Source of the DNA: Anaerolineae bacterium
GTDB lineage: Bacteria; Chloroflexota; Anaerolineae; Anaerolineales; Villigracilaceae
Direction: 5' to 3'
Assembly (NCBI GenBank): GCA_017303735.1
Contig: JAFLCF010000092.1
Location: 1-17,230, forward strand
Length of the DNA: 17,230 nt
In this document: piece after piece, positions 13,449 to 17,230 of the stretch
How the letters are laid out: every line of letters begins with the position of its first letter
Numbering within the stretch: the stretch's first letter is position 1
Position numbers and translations under genes: made by a program
Notes under the pieces: model-generated
Seen by the model: the letters and a program-made list of their open reading frames with translations, nothing else
Database searches by the model: none
Told to the model about the DNA's origin: nothing

Positions 13449-15434
13449 ATGCTCACCCTTGTAGAAAAAATCCTCTTTGCCGTTGCGGTCATCGTTTCAC
13501 TTTATTTCACCTACAAAGGTGTCATGCGCATCGTTGGGCATATCGCCAGCGGACAAGGCAAAGTGGACTGGTCCTTGTTTTGGAAGCGGCTTGGAGAGGT
13601 GATCGTCAAAGTGGGCTTGTTCCAACCCGTGTTTCGGCTCAGACTCATACCGAGCCTGTTGCATGCTTTCATTGGCTGGGGATTCCTCTCGTTCCTTCTC
13701 ATCAACCTCGCAGACTTGATCTATGCCTACACGGGCTGGCGTCTGCTCGATAACACGGGCTTATTTGGGGATGTCTATCGCCTCATCGCGGATATTGCCA
13801 ACGTTGCCATCATCTTCGGCATTCTAGCGATGGCGTTCCGCCGCTTCATTCTTAAGCCGGAAACTTTATCCACTCGCGAGACGACTTTACTCAACCCGAA
13901 AGCTCGCACTGGCATCTTAAGAGACTCGGCTATTGTTGCCACCTTCATCTTCGTCCATAACTCGATGCGTTTCTTGGGCGAGTCGTTCAATTTGGCGTTG
14001 GCAGGTCACGTTGACAGTTGGCAGCCAAGCATATCGGCAGCCTCCCAGCTTTGGGCGGGGATGGATGCGAATGTTTTAGTCGCGGGAGAGCATCTCGCAT
14101 TTTGGTTATCCATTGGTGCAGTCGTCGCCTTCCTGCCTTATTTCCCTTATTCAAAACATATTCACTTGTTCTTTGCGCCGTTGAATTTTGCGCTCAAGCC
14201 CGAACGTAAATCGATTGGACAGTTGAGCTATATCAATCTCGACGACCAAAGCATCGAACAATTTGGCGCGGCGAAGATGAAAGACCTCGGCTGGGAACAG
14301 ATCATGGATAGCTTCGCTTGCATCCAGTGCTTTCGCTGCCAGGAAGTCTGCCCGGCGTATAACACAGGCAAGCTGCTCTCCCCTGCTGCGTTGGAGATCA
14401 ACAAACGCTATCACTTCAACAGCGGCGGCACGACAGATGTTGTGATGCTCGACATGATCTCGGAAGAAGCGGTGTGGGCTTGTACTTCGTGCGGCGCGTG
14501 TGTGGACATTTGCCCGGTGGGCAATGAACCGATGCGCGACATTCTCGACATTCGCAGAAATCTATCCATGATGGAGAGCGCGTTCCCCAAGCAGTTGGAG
14601 ACGGCGTTCAAAGGTATGGAGCGCAATGCCAACCCGTGGAATGTTTCGCAGGGTGATCGCATGAAGTGGGCGGAAGGCATGAGCGTGCCGACCATTGAGC
14701 AAAATGCCGAACCTGAAATTTTGTGGTGGGTTGGTTGTGCGCCTGCGACTGATTCACGCGCACAAAAGACTGCGCAAGCTTTTGCGAAAATTTTGAATAC
14801 GGCTGGCGTGAACTATGCCGTGCTTGGCAAGAACGAAGCCTGCACAGGAGATTCTGCAAGACGCGCCGGGCGTGAAGATATTTTCTTTGGTCTCGCTTCA
14901 CAAAATGTTGAGATATTAAACGAAGTTGCGCCGAAGCGCATTGTGACGACTTGCCCGCATTGTTTACACACGATCAAAAATGAATATCCGGCGTTTGGTG
15001 GGAATTATCAAGTCATTCACCATACGCAACTCATCAATGAGTTGGTTGGCGCAGGGAAAATTTCGATGAACCTCGAAGGCGATAATATGAAGATCACCTT
15101 CCATGATCCATGCTATTTAGGCAGGCACAACAAGGTGACTGATGCGCCGCGGGATGCGTTGAAATCAGCGGGCATTGAAACCGTGGAAATGCCGCGCAAT
15201 GGAGCCAAGTCCTTCTGCTGTGGTGCGGGCGGCGCACAAATGTGGAAGGAAGAGGAAGAAGGCTCGGCGCGAGTCAATGCGACGCGTTTCGCTGAAGCCA
15301 AATCGACTGGAGCCGATACGGTGGCGGTGGGCTGCCCATTCTGTTTGACGATGATGACGGATGCATCTAAGAGTGATGGCGGGAATATTCAAGTAAAAGA
15401 TGTGGCTGAGATCGTAGCCGAAAGACTAAAATAA
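13449..15434 (+). CDS. Membrane HdrD-like Fe-S oxidoreductase (heme b plus 2x[4Fe-4S] plus two CCG domains)
   Basis: This 661-residue protein probably exchanges electrons between the quinone pool and a soluble partner. The N-terminal ~245 residues form about six membrane helices of the nitrate reductase gamma-like type, with candidate heme histidines such as His72, His170 and His215. A bacterial ferredoxin-type domain follows, with CxxCxxCxxxC clusters at Cys291/294/297/301 and Cys345/348/351/355. Two cysteine-rich CCG-type domains come next: one with WWVGCAPATD and TTCPHCLHT, one with HDPCYLGRHN, SFCCGAGGAQMW and GCPFC. This layout matches HdrD-like and related (Fe-S)-binding oxidoreductases that serve ETF, lactate or disulfide substrates. 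GGAGGG (13439-13444) precedes ATG 13449, so upstream alternatives at GTG 13419 and ATG 13437 are less likely. The substrate is unknown. A terminator follows. Confidence 0.87.
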   Translation: MLTLVEKILFAVAVIVSLYFTYKGVMRIVGHIASGQGKVDWSLFWKRLGEVIVKVGLFQPVFRLRLIPSLLHAFIGWGFLSFLLINLADLIYAYTGWRLLDNTGLFGDVYRLIADIANVAIIFGILAMAFRRFILKPETLSTRETTLLNPKARTGILRDSAIVATFIFVHNSMRFLGESFNLALAGHVDSWQPSISAASQLWAGMDANVLVAGEHLAFWLSIGAVVAFLPYFPYSKHIHLFFAPLNFALKPERKSIGQLSYINLDDQSIEQFGAAKMKDLGWEQIMDSFACIQCFRCQEVCPAYNTGKLLSPAALEINKRYHFNSGGTTDVVMLDMISEEAVWACTSCGACVDICPVGNEPMRDILDIRRNLSMMESAFPKQLETAFKGMERNANPWNVSQGDRMKWAEGMSVPTIEQNAEPEILWWVGCAPATDSRAQKTAQAFAKILNTAGVNYAVLGKNEACTGDSARRAGREDIFFGLASQNVEILNEVAPKRIVTTCPHCLHTIKNEYPAFGGNYQVIHHTQLINELVGAGKISMNLEGDNMKITFHDPCYLGRHNKVTDAPRDALKSAGIETVEMPRNGAKSFCCGAGGAQMWKEEEEGSARVNATRFAEAKSTGADTVAVGCPFCLTMMTDASKSDGGNIQVKDVAEIVAERLK

Positions 15435-15439
15435 AAACG

Positions 15440-15475
15440 AAAGGGAGATGATAAAGCTATATCATCTCCCTTTTT
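15440..15475 (+). terminator. Intrinsic terminator after the Fe-S oxidoreductase
   Basis: The arms 15440-15453 and 15460-15473 pair perfectly over 14 bp around AAGCTA, followed by T residues. It lies 6 bases after the TAA stop. Confidence 0.92.
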
Positions 15476-15497
15476 ATTAGATAGATGCGAGCCTTTC

Positions 15498-15866
15498 ATG
15501 AAAAAAATCGAACAAAGAGATGGATATATCTACGTGGAATATGATGATGAATATTCTTTGGAGGTTTTCGTTTCAACCTCTAAAGAAGTTTTCGAACTTT
15601 GTCAGGCAAAAGACTTTAGAAAAATCCTAGTCAACATCACGAATATGCCGGGGAAGGTGAGAACCTTTCAACGCTTTGAGATTGGTGTGCAGGGATCATT
15701 GATCTTTCGCAATTTAATCAAAGCGGCTGTTTTATACCGCAAAGAAGAAATAGACTGGTTCGCAGAAACGGTCAGCAAGAATCGCGGGTTGAATGCCAAG
15801 ATATTCAGTCAAATGGATGAAGCGTTGCAATGGCTTGCAGTTGAGCATTATGCAAAGGCGGCTTGA
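15498..15866 (+). CDS. Small SpoIIAA/STAS-like protein of unknown role
   Basis: This is a 122-residue soluble protein with no signal peptide or membrane segment. The alternating pattern DGYIYVEYDDEYSLEVFV, then a helix, then KILVNITNMPG and a later VLYRKEEIDWF strand-helix pair, suggests a SpoIIAA-like (STAS/SEC14) fold. Such domains bind partner proteins or small ligands. There is no classical phosphorylation-site signature that I can identify. The ribosome binding site is weak. It ends in TGA (15864-15866), which shows TGA serves as a normal stop in this genome. The gene lies alone between a terminator and a convergent aminotransferase, with only 3 bases to that gene's stop, so the two transcripts probably overlap. 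The fold assignment is tentative. Confidence 0.65.
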   Translation: MKKIEQRDGYIYVEYDDEYSLEVFVSTSKEVFELCQAKDFRKILVNITNMPGKVRTFQRFEIGVQGSLIFRNLIKAAVLYRKEEIDWFAETVSKNRGLNAKIFSQMDEALQWLAVEHYAKAA

Positions 15867-15869
15867 CGT

Positions 15870-17003
15870 TTAGCCCTTAAAACATCTCTTCAAGCGCAAG
15901 ATTCCTTCTTCAATCTGACCTTCATCATAATATGAGATGCTAAGGCGAAAATATTCGTTCAACCCGCCTTGGCTGGAGAACAAAATGCCCGGGCGTAGGT
16001 CTGTTTTATATGCCTGTGCTTTTTTGCGCAGTTCTTTTGCATCCACGCCCGGCATTTTCAACCAGAAGAAATATCCACCATGCGGAGTGATGAACTGCGC
16101 ACCCGGAATATGCTTTCGCAATAACTCATCCATCACACGCACACGCTTTCCAAGCACATCAACAAGCGTGGATATATTCTCGTCCAGCCCGCCGCTTTCA
16201 ATGAGGCTGCGCACAATGGCAGAGGTGAATGGATTCATCCCACCTCCACTGTCTAACTGTCCGCAGGTGATGATCTTCTGCATAATGGACGGATGCGTTT
16301 GCAACCATCCCAGCCGTAGACCGGGGGCAAGGATCTTCGAGAACGAGCCCAATGCAATCACTTTTTCAGAATCAATATAAGCGCCAAACGATTTGGGCGG
16401 AGTTTGGGTATAGCTCAAGAATTGATAAACCTCATCGGCAAGAATCATGAAGTCATGTTTCTTCGCCAATGCAATCAATTGCTCGCGGCGTTCTTGTGAG
16501 AGGGTCTGTCCGCTTGGGTTTTGAAAGGCGGGAACGATGTACAGAAACTTGGGTTTGGACTCGTTCAAGGCGTGAATCAAATCGTCGATAACAAGACCAG
16601 CCTCATCGGTCTGAATGGAGACGACGCGTAAGTCGTAGTCCGCGAAGATACGCAGGGCAAGGAAGTATGAAGGTTCTTCCACAAAGATGGTATCGCCCGG
16701 TTTGGTGAAGAGGGAACAAAGCAAAGCCAACGCGGAGGAAATCCCTGCCGTTGTGAATAAATTTTCATGCGAAACAGAGAAGCCATAGCGAGCGGATAAA
16801 AATCCTGCCAGCGCCGCGCGGAAATAACTATCTCCCTGCTCCAGACCGTATTGCAGAAAATCCTTATCCCCCACAGAAAAGCGATCAGCCGCTGCAGCAC
16901 GGAACATGTCTAATGGCAAAAGGTCGAGTTGCGGTTCGCCTGCGCCAAGGTCGATGATGTCAGAAGGAATCAAAGTTTGAACGGTTTGAAGTGAAGTGGT
17001 CAT
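15870..17003 (-). CDS. PLP-dependent aminotransferase, class I/II (2-aminoadipate/MocR-like type)
   Basis: This 377-residue fold-type I aminotransferase starts with DLGAGEPQLDLLP, a usual opening for the MocR-like and 2-aminoadipate aminotransferase group. There is no GntR DNA-binding domain. Cofactor-binding landmarks are present in order: TTAGISSALAL (84-94), FQNPSGQTLS (160-169), ILADEVYQFL (187-196), and the PLP lysine in GSFSKILAPGLRLGW (Lys223). The C-terminus contains YFFWLKMPG and YFRLSISY, where the substrate-carboxylate arginine is expected. Aromatic, aminoadipate and branched-chain substrates are all possible, and the sequence alone does not decide. It is the only gene on the minus strand. 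ATG 17003 has no Shine-Dalgarno site but an extended -10 box exactly at leaderless distance. Confidence 0.92.
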   Translation of the reverse strand: MTTSLQTVQTLIPSDIIDLGAGEPQLDLLPLDMFRAAAADRFSVGDKDFLQYGLEQGDSYFRAALAGFLSARYGFSVSHENLFTTAGISSALALLCSLFTKPGDTIFVEEPSYFLALRIFADYDLRVVSIQTDEAGLVIDDLIHALNESKPKFLYIVPAFQNPSGQTLSQERREQLIALAKKHDFMILADEVYQFLSYTQTPPKSFGAYIDSEKVIALGSFSKILAPGLRLGWLQTHPSIMQKIITCGQLDSGGGMNPFTSAIVRSLIESGGLDENISTLVDVLGKRVRVMDELLRKHIPGAQFITPHGGYFFWLKMPGVDAKELRKKAQAYKTDLRPGILFSSQGGLNEYFRLSISYYDEGQIEEGILRLKRCFKG

Positions 17004-17009
17004 AGTAAA

Positions 17010-17017
17010 AGTATAGC
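17010..17017 (-). promoter_or_regulatory. Extended -10 box of the aminotransferase gene, apparently leaderless
   Basis: On the minus strand, TGC is followed by TATACT (17015-17010), then six bases and the ATG (17003). Transcription would begin at or next to the A of the start codon. No Shine-Dalgarno sequence is present, which agrees with a leaderless mRNA. Confidence 0.55.
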
Positions 17018-17086
17018 AGGAGATAAAATCTTTGCGCCAAAACCCACAATACCTTCTTTCATCTTTCCTCTTTCATCCCTCATCCT

Positions 17087-17095
17087 TGTTATAAT
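17087..17095 (+). promoter_or_regulatory. Extended -10 promoter of the gene at 17127
   Basis: TG, one base, then consensus TATAAT (17090-17095) forms an extended -10 element. No good -35 box is needed or seen. A leader of about 25 bases with AGGAGAG (17113-17119) leads to ATG 17127. Confidence 0.6.
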
Positions 17096-17126
17096 CTCTC
17101 CAACACCAACTCAGGAGAGAGAGTAG

Positions 17127-17230
17127 ATGCCCAACAAAAAGAAGGGTACGATTGCGCTTCCCCTCGAGAAAGACGAGATCATCAAAGACTACCGCCTGGC
17201 ATATCAATCCCGCCAGGCTTCCCTCATAGG
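17127..17230 (+). CDS. Start of a probable TPP-dependent dehydrogenase E1 subunit (3' end outside the window)
   Basis: Only 34 complete codons are visible. The N-terminus MPNKKKGTIALPLEKDE is followed by IIKDYRLAYQSRQASLIG. The DYRLAYQSRQASL part recalls the beginning of pyruvate/2-oxo acid dehydrogenase E1 (alpha or fused) proteins, as far as I remember such sequences. The match is short and from memory only. AGGAGAG precedes ATG 17127 at a normal distance, and a consensus extended -10 box lies upstream. That makes a real gene start very likely even though the product is uncertain. Confidence 0.5.
   Translation, partial: MPNKKKGTIALPLEKDEIIKDYRLAYQSRQASLI

Noticed and set aside
15937..16380. 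Plus-strand open frame of 147 codons inside the aminotransferase gene
   Set aside because: It is the shadow of the minus-strand aminotransferase, which shows all PLP motifs in order.

Overview
The window looks like chromosomal DNA of a Chloroflexota bacterium, most likely Anaerolineae. This is judged from the System I (Ccm) cytochrome c maturation cluster with a zinc-ribbon CcmI-like protein and a cytochrome c/CcmI-like fusion interleaved, from lipoprotein-rich secreted proteins, and from moderate GC. No 16S or other marker is present, so the assignment is an inference. All genes except one read on the + strand. There are no tRNAs, rRNAs, CRISPR arrays, transposases or phage genes.

Region 1 (1-6959) is the Ccm cluster: ccmF (3' part only), ccmH, ccmG, a zinc-ribbon protein with a CcmI-like helical segment, a large membrane-anchored cytochrome c protein, then ccmA, ccmB, ccmC and a 51-residue ccmD. 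Most gene junctions here carry a different inverted repeat. The cluster ends at a clear intrinsic terminator (6971-7005). Region 2 (7006-8652) is a secreted, cysteine-rich lysozyme-fold (SLT-like) protein with its own terminator.

Region 3 (8802-12301) is the most interesting part. It has a putative promoter with two ATAAGCAAA direct repeats, a 13-heme c-type cytochrome lipoprotein whose reading frame is broken by one in-frame TGA (9147-9149), a lipoprotein made of four rhodanese domains, and a strong terminator. The TGA lies between heme motifs 1 and 2. The frame on both sides is intact, the lipoprotein signal is only on the 5' side, and 12 of 13 heme motifs are only on the 3' side. Seventeen bases after the TGA begins the G-first loop of a perfect 6-bp hairpin, which fits the published general shape of a bacterial SECIS element. 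The best reading is a candidate selenocysteine-containing multiheme cytochrome; a nonsense mutation or sequencing error is the main alternative. With the rhodanese lipoprotein it would form an extracytoplasmic sulfur/selenium redox module, and the upstream Ccm genes could supply heme attachment.

Region 4 (12329-15476) holds a LysR-type regulator and a membrane HdrD-like Fe-S oxidoreductase. Region 5 (15498-17230) holds a small SpoIIAA/STAS-like protein, a convergent PLP aminotransferase with an apparently leaderless promoter, and the first 34 codons of a gene resembling a TPP-dependent dehydrogenase E1 subunit. No stretch over 300 bases lacks a gene.
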